NCBI RefSeq assembly: GCF_000314855.2
Contig: NZ_KB233226.1
Span: 62,001-126,000, forward strand
Origin: Providencia burhodogranariea DSM 19968
Lineage (GTDB): Bacteria > Pseudomonadota > Gammaproteobacteria > Enterobacterales > Enterobacteriaceae
Direction of reading: 5' to 3'
DNA length: 64,000 nt
Part shown: positions 27,042-36,192 of the stretch, one piece after another
Layout of the letters: each line of letters opens with the position of its first letter
How positions within the stretch are numbered: the stretch's first letter is position 1
The notes under the pieces: generated by a model
Seen by the model: the letters and a program-made list of their open reading frames with translations, nothing else
Told to the model about the DNA's origin: nothing
Database searches by the model: none
Position numbers and translations under genes: made by a program

Positions 27042-27476
27042 TTACTTTTTACCACGCGCTAACGGCAGGTTCTCACCTGACCAGCCAGCAATCCCTTCTT
27101 TCAGGACAAAGACTTTTTCAAAACCGTGTTGTGCTAATTGCTCAGCAGGCTTACCTGATTCCATACCACTTGCAGAAACAACAATCACTGATTTCTGCTT
27201 ATGTTTTTCTAGCTCACCTAAATTATTATCTTTAATTTCGGACGGCGTTAGGTTGATAGAATCGATAATGTGCCCTTTACGGAAATCGTCACGTGTACGT
27301 AAATCCACAATGACAGCTTCTTCTTTATTAATCAGAGCAATCGCTTGTGCGCGAGTGATCACTTTTGATTTAGAGAACAAACCTTTAAAGGTCATTAAGA
27401 CCACAGCGATAAGTAGCGCTATCCAAACCAGACTCAGTAACATATTCCGGCTGACGAATTGCATGATTTCTTGCAT
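27042..27476 (-). CDS. yibN: Rhodanese-like membrane protein YibN, without the active-site cysteine
   Basis: About 144 residues. An N-terminal membrane anchor (about 13-32) is followed by a rhodanese domain ([17 protein letters not shown], then [15 protein letters not shown]). The length equals E. coli YibN (143), and the start MQEIMQF aligns with it; an upstream ATG at 27488 would add four residues. The loop that usually holds the active cysteine reads [11 protein letters not shown], and the protein has no cysteine at all, so sulfurtransferase activity is not expected. E. coli YibN has been linked to membrane-protein insertion, which would not need the cysteine. Confidence 0.9.
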   Translation of the reverse strand: MQEIMQFVSRNMLLSLVWIALLIAVVLMTFKGLFSKSKVITRAQAIALINKEEAVIVDLRTRDDFRKGHIIDSINLTPSEIKDNNLGELEKHKQKSVIVVSASGMESGKPAEQLAQHGFEKVFVLKEGIAGWSGENLPLARGKK

Positions 27477-28177
27477 CATGGGGGGCAATCACTCCCGTTA
27501 GTTAAAAACGAATATCAAAGGGCTCAGAGTATACCTGTGTGTTGAACTAATTACAGCCAGTTAGCGCAAACAACATTGATTTTTTTGCGAAACACTATGC
27601 AAAAATAGCCTTTATTCACAACAAAATGGCTTTTTTTTATACTAAACCATGGCATTTAAAGGTATACAACACATGAAATACGTTGAGTTTCGCTAAGCCT
27701 AAGCATTGGTTTTTGAGGATAATTCAACTTAACAATTATATTTAATACTTGTTATATCTTAGTTTTCGTAGATTTTTATTGGCAAATGCGGATAACTCAC
27801 GACAAAAACTCACAAAAAACAATAGGCCACCATAATAATATTTGATTTAATGATACAAAATTGAACGATACACTATACAATCAATAAAATGACAACATAA
27901 TAGTGGTCGAATTATAGCCAGAGCACTATTCGTTTAGGACATCAGTGCTGCAAAGCTATTTCGATGAAAAAGTAGAAGAATATAGGTAACACGGTAGCTT
28001 AACTCGCTAAGTGATACACTTTATGTGTCAACATAATTGTCAACGTACGCGCTACAACATTAAGTATGACGGGTAAATTCATAATATTTTTCAATAATAT
28101 TAAGAATTGGGTGCTAGTAACCGTGGCTATCAGATGAAATAATTAGCTATCGCATTTATTCGAGGTTTTCTATCAGA
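27477..28177. other. Gap between yibN and envC, no gpmM
   Basis: About 700 bp without a convincing gene. In E. coli gpmM lies between yibN and envC; it is absent here. One arm of the intergenic repeat (CTACAACATTAAGTATGACGGG) is at about 28052-28073, preceded by an ACTCGCTAAG motif that also occurs in the repeats near 29.6 kb. The envC promoter should lie here. Confidence 0.55.
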
Positions 28178-29470
28178 ATGGCCAACAATCATAACCGGAT
28201 GAAAATATCATTTATTCGTCAGGCTATTGCCTCAACATTGCTCGCTTGTGGCTTAATATCCCTACCGTTGACGTCTGCGATAGCGGCCAATCAGATCACA
28301 GAAAACAAAGATCAGCTGCAAAACCTGCTGCAAAATATTGCTGAAAAAGAAAAAAGTGTAAAAGACCAGCAAGCTAAAAGAGCCGCGCTTTTAGGTCAAC
28401 TCCAGCAACAAGAAAAAACTATTTCTGCGGCTGGCCGTGATTTACATGAAACTCAAACCCAACTCAAACAATTAGATAAAGATATTTCTTCGTTAAATAG
28501 CAATATTAGCCGGTTACAAAAACAAAAAACCGAACATGAAAGGTTACTGTCTGAACAACTGGATTCCGCATTTAGATTAGGTAAGCATCAAGGTCTATCA
28601 CTATTTTTGAAAGGTGAAGAAGGCCAACGTGAAGAGCGGATCCTTGCTTATTACAGCTACCTAAATCAGGCACGCGAAAAAAACATTAAACAGCTTGAAA
28701 CCACAACCCTTGAATTGCATCAACAAAAACAATTAGAACAAAAAAAACAAGCAGAACAAAAATCAGCACTTGCGCGTCAGCAACAAGAGAAACGTAAATT
28801 AGATAACGCGCAAGCAGCAAGAAAAGACACACTAACCGCACTTGAAAGCACGCTAAAAGAAGACCAAAAAAATCTCGCCGTCATGAGACAGAATGAATCG
28901 AGACTACGCGATAAAATTGTTCGTGCAGAGCGTGAAGCGAAGGCAAGAGCAGAACGAGAAGCGCGTGAGGCAGCAAGAATTCGTGCTGAGGTTGCCGAAA
29001 AAGAACGTAAAGCGAAACAAACAGGTGCAAGCTATAAGCCTTCTGAGAGCGAACGTTCACTGATGTCACGTACAGGAGGGCTTGGCCGCCCAGCAGGGCA
29101 AGCATTATGGCCGGTACGTGGGCAAATTTTTCACAATTATGGCGAGGCTATTTCCGGCGAATTAAGCTGGAAAGGTATGGTTATTGGTGCCAATGAAGGG
29201 ACACAAGTTAAAGCGATTGCAGATGGCCGAGTATTACTTGCAGACTGGCTGCAAGGTTATGGCCTCGTAGTCGTGGTGGAACATGGTAAAGGCGATATGA
29301 GCTTGTATGGTTACAACCAAAGTGCCCTTGTTAATGTTGGGCAAGAGGTTCGTGCTGGGCAGCCCATTGCATTAGTCGGAAGTAGTGGCGGTCAAGAGCG
29401 CCCTGCGCTGTACTTCGAAATTCGCCGGCAGGGTAAAACGGTTAACCCGCGTCCATGGCTAGGTAAATAA
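28178..29470 (+). CDS. envC: Murein hydrolase activator EnvC
   Basis: A 430-residue periplasmic protein. It has a signal peptide ending near SAIAA, a long N-terminal coiled coil (about 40-275, rich in K, Q and E heptads), and a C-terminal LytM domain (about 310-430). The LytM domain lacks the zinc ligands of active M23 enzymes, as in E. coli EnvC (419). With FtsEX it activates the amidases AmiA and AmiB at the division septum. It is followed by yibQ, the conserved neighbour, but with a 319-bp repeat-filled gap. Confidence 0.94.
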   Translation: MANNHNRMKISFIRQAIASTLLACGLISLPLTSAIAANQITENKDQLQNLLQNIAEKEKSVKDQQAKRAALLGQLQQQEKTISAAGRDLHETQTQLKQLDKDISSLNSNISRLQKQKTEHERLLSEQLDSAFRLGKHQGLSLFLKGEEGQREERILAYYSYLNQAREKNIKQLETTTLELHQQKQLEQKKQAEQKSALARQQQEKRKLDNAQAARKDTLTALESTLKEDQKNLAVMRQNESRLRDKIVRAEREAKARAEREAREAARIRAEVAEKERKAKQTGASYKPSESERSLMSRTGGLGRPAGQALWPVRGQIFHNYGEAISGELSWKGMVIGANEGTQVKAIADGRVLLADWLQGYGLVVVVEHGKGDMSLYGYNQSALVNVGQEVRAGQPIALVGSSGGQERPALYFEIRRQGKTVNPRPWLGK

Positions 29471-29477
29471 CCGCAAG

Positions 29478-29775
29478 TATCCGTCATACATCGAGATGCA
29501 TGCTGACCATACTCAAAATAATTTAAATTCGAGTTTGGCGACAAATAAAGATAGTCGGGGAATATAGATAAACTATGTGACTCGACTCGCTAAGAGCAGT
29601 CAACAACTCTGCAACTTGAAATATGACGAGTATAATTACATGCATCTCGAATTATTTAAGCTATAGTCATAAATTAGTTTACGTGTAAATAAGCAATAAA
29701 GATCAACCACACCCAGATAAAGCATTCTATTCTCAACACACGCGCTACAACTTAAAGAATGACGAGTATAAATAG
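29478..29775. repeat. Cluster of palindrome-ended repeats between envC and yibQ
   Basis: Three partly nested copies fill nearly the whole gap. Arms are CCGTCATACATCGAGATGCA (29481-29500), AATTCGAGTTTGG (from 29526) with CTGCAACTTGAAATATGACG (29609-29628), and TGCATCTCGAATTATTT (29641-29657) with GCTACAACTTAAAGAATGAC (29744-29763). The CTCGACTCGCTAAG interior is shared with other copies. Confidence 0.65.
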
Positions 29776-29789
29776 TTAGGGAAATAATT

Positions 29790-30800
29790 ATGTTGAAACA
29801 CCAGCCTTCAAAAGTGCTCATTTGTTTATCTCTGTTAGCGATGAGTCTTCAGGCTAGTGCTGCAAAATTAGCGATTGTCATTGATGACTTTGGCTATCGC
29901 ACTAAAGAAGATAATCAAATTTTAGCCCTTCCAACGCCTGTCACTATTGCAGTCTTACCTGATTCACCCCATGGCCAGTTAGTTGCCAATAAAGCACATC
30001 AGCAAGGGCGTGAAATCTTGATCCACATGCCAATGAAACCATTGAGTAAGCAGCCGTTAGAAAAAAATACGCTCGCACCATCAATGAGTGCAGCGGAAGT
30101 TGATCGAATTATTAAACGCGCCATTAGCCAAGTGCCTTATGCAACAGGCATGAACAATCATATGGGAAGTGAAATGACATCCAGCTTAGCGGGGATGCGC
30201 AATGTGATGAGCTCACTCGCTCAGTCTAAATTTTTCTTTTTAGACAGTGTGACGATTGGTAATACGCAAGCGGCTAAAGCAGCCAATGAATTTGGTGTTC
30301 CTGTGGTACGCCGCCATATTTTTCTCGACAATCACCAATCCGAAGAAGAGACGCGGGCACAGTTAAATAAAGCAGTCGCCTACGCCCGAAAACATGGTAA
30401 TGCGATTGCGATTGGTCATCCTCACCCATCAACAGTGCGCGCATTGCAAAAATATCTTCCCCAATTACCTGCTGATATTGAGCTAGTTGCTGTTAGTGCA
30501 TTGCTCAATAGCCATGAGCAACCTAAAGGCGAAAAACCAAAAGAAAACAAACCGTTAAAAATGCAACCTGAAAGCCCTAAACAGCCACCAGAAAAAGTGC
30601 CTACTGAGCCAAAAATCAAGCAGCCAGAACCCATTAGCGTTGGTATATGTGAATTTGAATTACCAGAAACTGGTTCAGAAACTCAGCTCGAAGGAATTAA
30701 TATTTTGATGTTTGTTGTTGAGGCAATATATCAAGACAACACGCTACAGCCCTTGTTGTCAAAAAATAAACGCCCACTGTTTATGCAGCAAAAACCTTAG
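29790..30800 (+). CDS. yibQ: Divergent polysaccharide deacetylase family protein YibQ
   Basis: A 336-residue periplasmic protein. It has a signal peptide (about 1-24) and a NodB-like divergent deacetylase domain with IDDFGYR, ILIHMPMKP, GMNNHMGSEMTS and AIGHPHPSTV. A proline- and lysine-rich linker (about 245-285) follows, then a short C-terminal tail. E. coli YibQ is about 319 residues; the extra length is mostly the linker. Enzymatic function is unproven; its link to envC suggests a cell-wall role. AGGGA precedes the ATG. Confidence 0.9.
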   Translation: MLKHQPSKVLICLSLLAMSLQASAAKLAIVIDDFGYRTKEDNQILALPTPVTIAVLPDSPHGQLVANKAHQQGREILIHMPMKPLSKQPLEKNTLAPSMSAAEVDRIIKRAISQVPYATGMNNHMGSEMTSSLAGMRNVMSSLAQSKFFFLDSVTIGNTQAAKAANEFGVPVVRRHIFLDNHQSEEETRAQLNKAVAYARKHGNAIAIGHPHPSTVRALQKYLPQLPADIELVAVSALLNSHEQPKGEKPKENKPLKMQPESPKQPPEKVPTEPKIKQPEPISVGICEFELPETGSETQLEGINILMFVVEAIYQDNTLQPLLSKNKRPLFMQQKP

Positions 30801-30818
30801 TTGCGACATACCTTAATC

Positions 30819-30850
30819 TTCAAGTAGCCCTCAGAAATGGGCTGCTTGAA
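30819..30850 (+). terminator. Hairpin after yibQ
   Basis: TTCAAGTAGCCC and GGGCTGCTTGAA pair along 12 bp with one G-U. No T run follows on the plus strand. It may be a decayed repeat arm acting as a weak terminator. Confidence 0.4.
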
Positions 30851-30935
30851 ACCTGAAAAGATAGTTATTTAAAATAATTCGAATGTTAACTAATTCCTGC
30901 TGACATCAACGTTAGTGCGGCTTAAGCAGAATTTC

Positions 30936-31090
30936 TTGACATCCTCCCCGCCCTAAAGGGCGGGGATTCCTACAGTTAGACGGCGATGCCCCGCCGCGAG
31001 GATGTTCTTTGCGGCGTTTACGTCGCGGTCATGAGTGGTTCCACACTCACAACAAGACCATTCTCTTATTCCAAGACCTGCTCTACCTTT
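30936..31090 (-). ncRNA. Predicted omega (reRNA) scaffold at the tnpB 3' end
   Basis: In IS200/IS605 elements the TnpB guide RNA comes from the tnpB 3' end and runs through the right end into flanking DNA. Here the right-end hairpin overlaps the tnpB stop, consistent with that layout. The predicted guide would be the complement of 30916-30935. The 5' limit is a guess from typical lengths. Confidence 0.35.
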
Positions 31091-32044
31091 CGGACTGTTG
31101 GCGGAGATTGCCCCGCAACACGAACAAACTTGGGTGGAATAACTTTCGTTGACCACTGCAAACACCACTGACCGCGCTATCGCTTTATATTCCAGTTGGG
31201 TTTTGAGCATTGACCAGCCTGCGTCTAAAACGCTTTTAGCCATTTTAGTTTTAGCTAAATTGCTGGCGCTCACGTTGCCTACGAAGATTGCAGCATTGTG
31301 TTTAACCAATGCTGTGCTGTATTTATGTAAGGCATCTTTACGGCGATTTTTAATTTTTGCGTGTATGGCTCTCACTCGAGCTTTTTTATTCGCCCGCTGT
31401 GCCTTACCTAAAACTGGCTCTAAATCGCGGTAGAAGTTACCTCGCGCTAGCTTTTCGCCGTGGGATGGTGTGGCGTAGTCTTTCAGTCCTAAATCAAGCC
31501 CTACAGCAGTTTTTCCTTCCGTTGGCTGGCTTTCTGCCTGTACACAAATATTAAAATACCAGCGCCCACGACTATCCTCAGAAAAACTACCCGCACGGAA
31601 TTTATAGCCACTCATTCCGTAACTATCCCAAACCTTAAAAAGATGCCCAGCAAACTTAACTTGCCCGTTCTGCCAAGTAGCCGCGCGAGATTTAAACGGT
31701 ATCCAGCCCAATGACCGTTTAGTACCGCCACTTATACGCCAACGGAGTTTTGCCCGCTTAAATTGCTTTCGCGCCTTGCCATGCTCGGCTATAACTTCCT
31801 GAATGGTCGCGCTGCCAATAGTCCAGCCCCTTTCTTTCTGGATGCCCGCCGTTAACTTTTGTACATCAAACGCGGTTAGCCATTTTGGAACCTGCGCACC
31901 AAATTCACCCACATTGCTATACGCTTTGTAGGTTATCTCATTTGCCAGATTAAATGCTTGGTTGACCTCATACGCCATTTGACGCAATAAAGCGGCGTGT
32001 TTGTCTTTCACTCTGACTGATAATGTTTTGGTGTAAATGCTCAT
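30953..32044 (-). CDS. tnpB: TnpB RNA-guided nuclease-family protein with an atypical RuvC-II
   Basis: A 363-residue IS605-type TnpB. RuvC-I aspartate is D184 (VGLDLG) and RuvC-III aspartate is D341 (HDRDVNAAKNI). The zinc ribbon pairs C307-x2-C310 with C331-x2-C334. The usual RuvC-II glutamate (in an EDL-like motif) is missing: the matching strand reads IFVGNVSAS (253-261). A glutamate at E300 (VVNESYST) might replace it; rearranged TnpB active sites of this kind are known. Intact TnpB cuts DNA at the transposon's empty site under guide-RNA control. The frame is uninterrupted, but activity is uncertain. Confidence 0.88.
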   Translation of the reverse strand: MSIYTKTLSVRVKDKHAALLRQMAYEVNQAFNLANEITYKAYSNVGEFGAQVPKWLTAFDVQKLTAGIQKERGWTIGSATIQEVIAEHGKARKQFKRAKLRWRISGGTKRSLGWIPFKSRAATWQNGQVKFAGHLFKVWDSYGMSGYKFRAGSFSEDSRGRWYFNICVQAESQPTEGKTAVGLDLGLKDYATPSHGEKLARGNFYRDLEPVLGKAQRANKKARVRAIHAKIKNRRKDALHKYSTALVKHNAAIFVGNVSASNLAKTKMAKSVLDAGWSMLKTQLEYKAIARSVVFAVVNESYSTQVCSCCGAISANSPKGRAGLGIREWSCCECGTTHDRDVNAAKNILAAGHRRLTVGIPAL

Positions 32045-32090
32045 ATGGCATTATAATAAGCAATTGGCGGCATAATTTCAAGGTTGGTCT

Positions 32091-32498
32091 ATGGAGAGAA
32101 TTAGGACGGGTCGGCATTGTGTTTTCATGCTTCACGCTCATTTAATTTTTATAACTAAGTATCGCGGGCGAATTTTTGAAGGAGTTCATTTAGCGAAGAT
32201 GGAGGAAATTATGCGCGGAGTCTGCGTACAATTTGAGGTTGATTTAGTGGAGTTTAACGGAGAACAAGATCACATCCATATGCTAATAAATTTCCCGCCG
32301 AAAGTAGCAATCAGCAAGCTGGTTAATAGTTTGAAAGGGGTCAGTAGTCGCAAGATGAAATTGCACTTTCCTGAACTACATAAGCCAGCGTGGAAGAATG
32401 ACGCACTTTGGTCGCCGTCTTATTTTGCTGGTAGTGTGGGCGGTGCGCCTCTTGAGGTTTTAAAGCGGTATATTGAGCAACAAAACCGCCCTCATTAG
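32091..32498 (+). CDS. tnpA: IS200/IS605-family Y1 transposase TnpA
   Basis: A 135-residue HUH transposase with the HUH motif H61-I62-H63 (EQDHIHMLI) and catalytic tyrosine Y127 (LKRYIEQQ). It is the usual length for the family (about 130-155). It excises and inserts single-stranded circles through a 5'-phosphotyrosine link. It is divergent from tnpB across 46 bp. It appears intact, so the element may be mobile. Confidence 0.92.
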   Translation: MERIRTGRHCVFMLHAHLIFITKYRGRIFEGVHLAKMEEIMRGVCVQFEVDLVEFNGEQDHIHMLINFPPKVAISKLVNSLKGVSSRKMKLHFPELHKPAWKNDALWSPSYFAGSVGGAPLEVLKRYIEQQNRPH

Positions 32499-32516
32499 CC
32501 CGATTGCTCGGGCTTT
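32497..32516 (+). terminator. tnpA terminator
   Basis: AGCCCGA-TTGC-TCGGGCT followed by TT overlaps the tnpA stop codon. The stem is short but GC-rich. Confidence 0.6.
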
Positions 32517-32563
32517 GCTCTACCTCCCCTCCCTAAAAGGGAGGGGCTTCCCGCAAAAAATAG

Positions 32564-32575
32564 GTGACATGTCAC
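32564..32575. promoter_or_regulatory. 12-bp palindrome GTGACATGTCAC, second copy
   Basis: Identical to the core at 24230-24241. It is preceded by AAAAAATAG and followed 15-20 bases later by ATTTTTT, between converging transcripts (IS/yibQ and tdh). It may be a binding site or part of a two-way terminator. The rest of the 250-bp gap to tdh shows no gene. Confidence 0.4.
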
Positions 32576-32749
32576 GGTGATCGTATTTTTTCGCTTTTGC
32601 TATTTCATCACAATCAATAGCCGTAAATTATCCAATAATTATACCAATCGTAATTACGCGATAACACAATGTAATCCCGAATCACATCATTATGTGATTC
32701 GGGTAATGACTTGCTCAGCCAAAACAAATTGACGTATTACGGCTACGAA

Positions 32750-33775
32750 TTAATCCCAGTTCAATATCACCTTGCCCGATTGACCCGACCTCATAATATC
32801 GAACCCTTTTTGGAAATCATCGATAGAGTATTCATGGGTGATAATCGGCGAAAGATCTAAACCTGATTCAATCAATGCAACCATTTTATACCAGGTTTCG
32901 AACATTTCCCTGCCATAAATCCCTTTGATAAATAACCCTTTAAAGATGACTTTTCCCCAATCTATCGCTATTTGAGATGATGGAATTCCTAACAGAGCAA
33001 TTCGGCCACCATGGTTCAGTGTGTCCAGCATAGTATTAAACGCGGCTGGCGCCCCTGACATCTCTAAAGCCACATCAAAGCCTTCTTTCATATCTAGCTC
33101 GTTCATCACATCTTTGAGATTTTCACGACTAACATTTACCGCGCGCGTGACGCCCATTTTTTTTGCAAGATCAAGGCGATAATCATTAATATCAGTGATC
33201 ACGACATGCCGAGCACCGACGTGACGACAAATCGCAGCAGCCATAATACCAATAGGCCCAGCACCCAAAATCAATACATCTTCACCAACTAAATCAAAAG
33301 AAAGCGCCGTATGCACCGCATTACCAAACGGGTCGAAGATAGCAGCAATATTGTCAGGAATGTTATCGGGGATTTTAAAAGCATTAAAGGCAGGAATGAC
33401 AAGATATTCAGCAAAACTACCCGTTCGGTTGACACCAACACCTATCGTATTTCGGCATAGATGCGTTCGACCACCACGGCAGTTACGGCAATATCCACAG
33501 GTGATATGCCCTTCCCCTGACACTCTATCGCCTATTTTAAACCCTTTAACTTCCTGCCCAATTGCAACAATTTCGCCAATATATTCATGACCGACCACCA
33601 TTGGGACTGGGATAGTCTTCTGTGACCATTCATCCCAGTTATAGATATGTACATCCGTACCACAAATTGCTGTTTTACGAATTTTAATCATCACATCATT
33701 GTGACCAAGTTCCGGCTTCGGAACATCTGTCATCCATATACCCGTTTCTGCTTTTAATTTAGACAGTGCTTTCAT
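32750..33775 (-). CDS. tdh: L-threonine 3-dehydrogenase
   Basis: A 341-residue zinc alcohol dehydrogenase-type enzyme. It has the catalytic zinc cysteine in [29 protein letters not shown], structural zinc cysteines in [15 protein letters not shown], and the NAD fold [12 protein letters not shown]. It oxidises threonine to 2-amino-3-ketobutyrate. It lies 22 bp after kbl in the classic kbl-tdh operon, which turns threonine into glycine and acetyl-CoA. Confidence 0.97.
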   Translation of the reverse strand: MKALSKLKAETGIWMTDVPKPELGHNDVMIKIRKTAICGTDVHIYNWDEWSQKTIPVPMVVGHEYIGEIVAIGQEVKGFKIGDRVSGEGHITCGYCRNCRGGRTHLCRNTIGVGVNRTGSFAEYLVIPAFNAFKIPDNIPDNIAAIFDPFGNAVHTALSFDLVGEDVLILGAGPIGIMAAAICRHVGARHVVITDINDYRLDLAKKMGVTRAVNVSRENLKDVMNELDMKEGFDVALEMSGAPAAFNTMLDTLNHGGRIALLGIPSSQIAIDWGKVIFKGLFIKGIYGREMFETWYKMVALIESGLDLSPIITHEYSIDDFQKGFDIMRSGQSGKVILNWD

Positions 33776-33797
33776 TGTGTGGCCTTATTTAATTATT

Positions 33798-34994
33798 TTA
33801 AGAAATAACATTTAGTTTTTTGCCAATGCGGGTGAATGCGTCAACGACGCGTAAGATGTCTTCTTCACTATGAGCGGCAGACATTTGCGTGCGAATGCGC
33901 GCCTGCCCTTGAGGGACTACAGGGTAAAAGAAGCCCGTCACATAGATGCCTTCTTCAAGGAGTTCGTTTGCAAATTTTTGTGCGAGAGCCGCATCCCCCA
34001 ACATAACTGGGATAATAGCGTGATCAGCACCTGCCAAAGTAAAACCTGCGGCAGACATTTTTTCGCGAAATAATGCAGCGTTATACCATAAGCGAGAACG
34101 CAACTCATCACCTTGACTCATCATGTCGATCACTTTAATTGATGCTGAAACAATGGCTGGAGCGAGTGAATTTGAAAATAAGTAAGGGCGAGAACGCTGA
34201 CGTAACCATTCAACGACTTCTTTTTTAGCTGCGGTATATCCACCAGACGCACCACCAAGTGCTTTACCTAAAGTGCCCGTGATAATGTCAATACGCCCCA
34301 TGACATCGCAATATTCATGAGTGCCACGACCATTTTTACCGACAAAACCCACAGCGTGAGAATCATCAACCATAACAAGTGCTTGATACTCATCCGCCAA
34401 ATCACAAATAGCTTTAAGGTTCGCAATCACCCCATCCATCGAAAAAACGCCGTCAGTCGCAATCAAGATATGGCGAGCTCCGGCTTTTTTTGCTTCTTCA
34501 AGGCAAGTTCTTAGCTCTGCCATATCATTATTGGGATAACGATAACGTTTCGCCTTACACAAACGCACCCCATCAATGATTGATGCGTGATTTAATGCAT
34601 CAGAGATCACCGCATCTTCCGGCCCTAACAAGGTTTCAAATAACCCGCCATTAGCATCAAAGCACGAGGAGTAGAGGATTGAATCTTCCATTCCCAAAAA
34701 GTCCGCTAATTTTTTTTCGAGAACTTTATGATTATCTTGCGTACCACAAATAAAACGCACTGAGGCCATACCAAAACCATGGCTATCCATCCCCTCTTTT
34801 GCTGCATTAATTAAATCGGGGTGATTGGCTAAACCAAGGTAATTATTCGCACAAAAGTTAACGACTTTCTTACCACCGACAATTTCAATATCCGCATCCT
34901 GCGAAGAGGTGATAATGCGCTCACGTTTAAACAACCCTGCCGCTTCTGTTTGTTCTAATTGCTGATTAATCTGCTGATAAAATTGCGTTGACAT
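33798..34994 (-). CDS. kbl: Glycine C-acetyltransferase (2-amino-3-ketobutyrate CoA ligase)
   Basis: A 398-residue PLP enzyme of the alpha-oxoamine synthase family, equal in length to E. coli Kbl. It has [16 protein letters not shown] near the N-terminus, the aspartate-histidine pair [11 protein letters not shown], and the PLP lysine in [15 protein letters not shown]. It cleaves 2-amino-3-ketobutyrate with CoA to glycine and acetyl-CoA, using the product of Tdh. It is divergent from hldD across 230 bp. Confidence 0.97.
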   Translation of the reverse strand: MSTQFYQQINQQLEQTEAAGLFKRERIITSSQDADIEIVGGKKVVNFCANNYLGLANHPDLINAAKEGMDSHGFGMASVRFICGTQDNHKVLEKKLADFLGMEDSILYSSCFDANGGLFETLLGPEDAVISDALNHASIIDGVRLCKAKRYRYPNNDMAELRTCLEEAKKAGARHILIATDGVFSMDGVIANLKAICDLADEYQALVMVDDSHAVGFVGKNGRGTHEYCDVMGRIDIITGTLGKALGGASGGYTAAKKEVVEWLRQRSRPYLFSNSLAPAIVSASIKVIDMMSQGDELRSRLWYNAALFREKMSAAGFTLAGADHAIIPVMLGDAALAQKFANELLEEGIYVTGFFYPVVPQGQARIRTQMSAAHSEEDILRVVDAFTRIGKKLNVIS

Positions 34995-35224
34995 GATTTA
35001 TTCCTATTATTGGACTACTTTTCAGTTTAATAATAGACACTATAACTAGCGACTTACGCAGCATAAATAAGTCAAGTTTGCAGCCAAGATCACGATCATT
35101 GTCCTATAAAAAGAAAGTGTTGAGGATGTTTGTCTGTCACTTATGCTGTCGTCAGCGTTGAGAAATGTTATTATGCTAAATAATTCATATTCATTTTGTA
35201 CTTAACCCATTTGAGGTATGCCCG

Positions 35225-36163
35225 ATGATTATTGTCACTGGCGGAGCTGGTTTTATTGGTAGCAACATTATCAAAGCATTAAATGACGCAGGCCGTACTG
35301 ATATCCTAGTTGTGGATAACCTGAAAGATGGTACTAAGTTTTCCAACCTTGTTGACCTCGATATTGCAGATTACATTGATAAAGAAGATTTTATTCTCAG
35401 CGTGATTGCAGGGGATGATTTTGGCGATATCGACGCGGTATTCCATGAAGGTGCTTGTTCATCAACCACTGAGTGGGATGGCAAGTATATGATGGATAAC
35501 AACTATCAATTTTCAAAAGAGTTACTGCATTTTTGTTTAGAGCGTGAAATTCCCTTCCTTTATGCTTCTTCAGCGGCAACTTATGGCGGTCGTAGTGATA
35601 GCTTTATTGAAGAGCGAGAATTCGAAAAACCTCTAAATGTCTATGGTTACTCTAAATTCCAGTTTGACCAATATGTGCGTAATATTCTGCCTGAAGCACA
35701 ATCACAAGTCTGTGGGTTCCGTTATTTCAATGTCTATGGGCCACGTGAACAACATAAAGGCAGCATGGCTAGTGTCGCTTTCCACCTAAATACACAAATC
35801 AATGAAGGTCAGAACCCAAAACTGTTTCAAGGCAGTGAAACCTTCCGTCGTGATTTCATTTATGTTGGCGATGTAGCCTCAGTCAATTTATGGTTCTGGC
35901 AAAACAATGTGTCAGGGATCTTTAACTGCGGAACGGGTGAAGCAGAATCTTTCCAAGCAGTTGCTGATGCTGTAACGCAATTTCATAAAGATAAAAATGT
36001 GTCCGTTGAGTACATCGAATTTCCAGAAAAACTCAAAGGCCGTTATCAAAGCTTCACCCAAGCAGATATGACTAAGTTACGCGCCGCTGGGTACAAAGCA
36101 CCATTTAAAACGGTCGCAGAAGGTGTCGCAGAATATATGCAGTGGCTGAATAAAGAAGACTAG
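35225..36163 (+). CDS. hldD: ADP-L-glycero-D-manno-heptose 6-epimerase
   Basis: A 312-residue SDR-family epimerase (RfaD/GmhD). It has the NADP-binding [19 protein letters not shown], and YGYSKFQFD with the catalytic YxxxK. It completes ADP-L-glycero-D-manno-heptose, the donor used by the WaaC and WaaF heptosyltransferases encoded just downstream. A hairpin and about 295 bp separate it from waaF, so waaF may also have its own promoter. Confidence 0.97.
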   Translation: MIIVTGGAGFIGSNIIKALNDAGRTDILVVDNLKDGTKFSNLVDLDIADYIDKEDFILSVIAGDDFGDIDAVFHEGACSSTTEWDGKYMMDNNYQFSKELLHFCLEREIPFLYASSAATYGGRSDSFIEEREFEKPLNVYGYSKFQFDQYVRNILPEAQSQVCGFRYFNVYGPREQHKGSMASVAFHLNTQINEGQNPKLFQGSETFRRDFIYVGDVASVNLWFWQNNVSGIFNCGTGEAESFQAVADAVTQFHKDKNVSVEYIEFPEKLKGRYQSFTQADMTKLRAAGYKAPFKTVAEGVAEYMQWLNKED

Positions 36164-36164
36164 G

Positions 36165-36192
36165 ACGATTGGCCTTTCTGAAGGCCAGTCGT
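36165..36192 (+). terminator. Hairpin between hldD and waaF
   Basis: ACGATTGGCCTT-TCTG-AAGGCCAGTCGT is a 12-bp stem with one G-U, starting two bases after the hldD stop. A T-poor tail follows, so it is likely an attenuator or mRNA-stabilising structure. Confidence 0.55.

Larger units (their letters stand above)
30936..32555 (-). mobile_element. IS200/IS605-family insertion sequence with divergent tnpB and tnpA
   Basis: An element of about 1.6 kb with subterminal hairpins rather than inverted repeats: CCCCGCCC/GGGCGGGG at 30946-30965 and CCCCTCCC/GGGAGGGG at 32526-32546. tnpB reads left and tnpA reads right. By analogy with IS605/IS608 the right end (tnpB side) is at the window's left. The minus strand there reads TCAA at 30939-30936, the kind of tetranucleotide used for right-end cleavage. 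The other end (about 32550) is approximate. It sits between yibQ and tdh and disrupts no gene. Confidence 0.85.

Noticed and set aside
27019..27501. 160-codon frame on the plus strand opposite yibN
   Set aside because: It is antisense to a clear yibN over its whole length, and its composition is that of a reverse-strand shadow.
29478..29775. CRISPR-like array between envC and yibQ
   Set aside because: The repeats are inverted arms of unequal spacing, not direct repeats with uniform spacers, and there are no cas genes.
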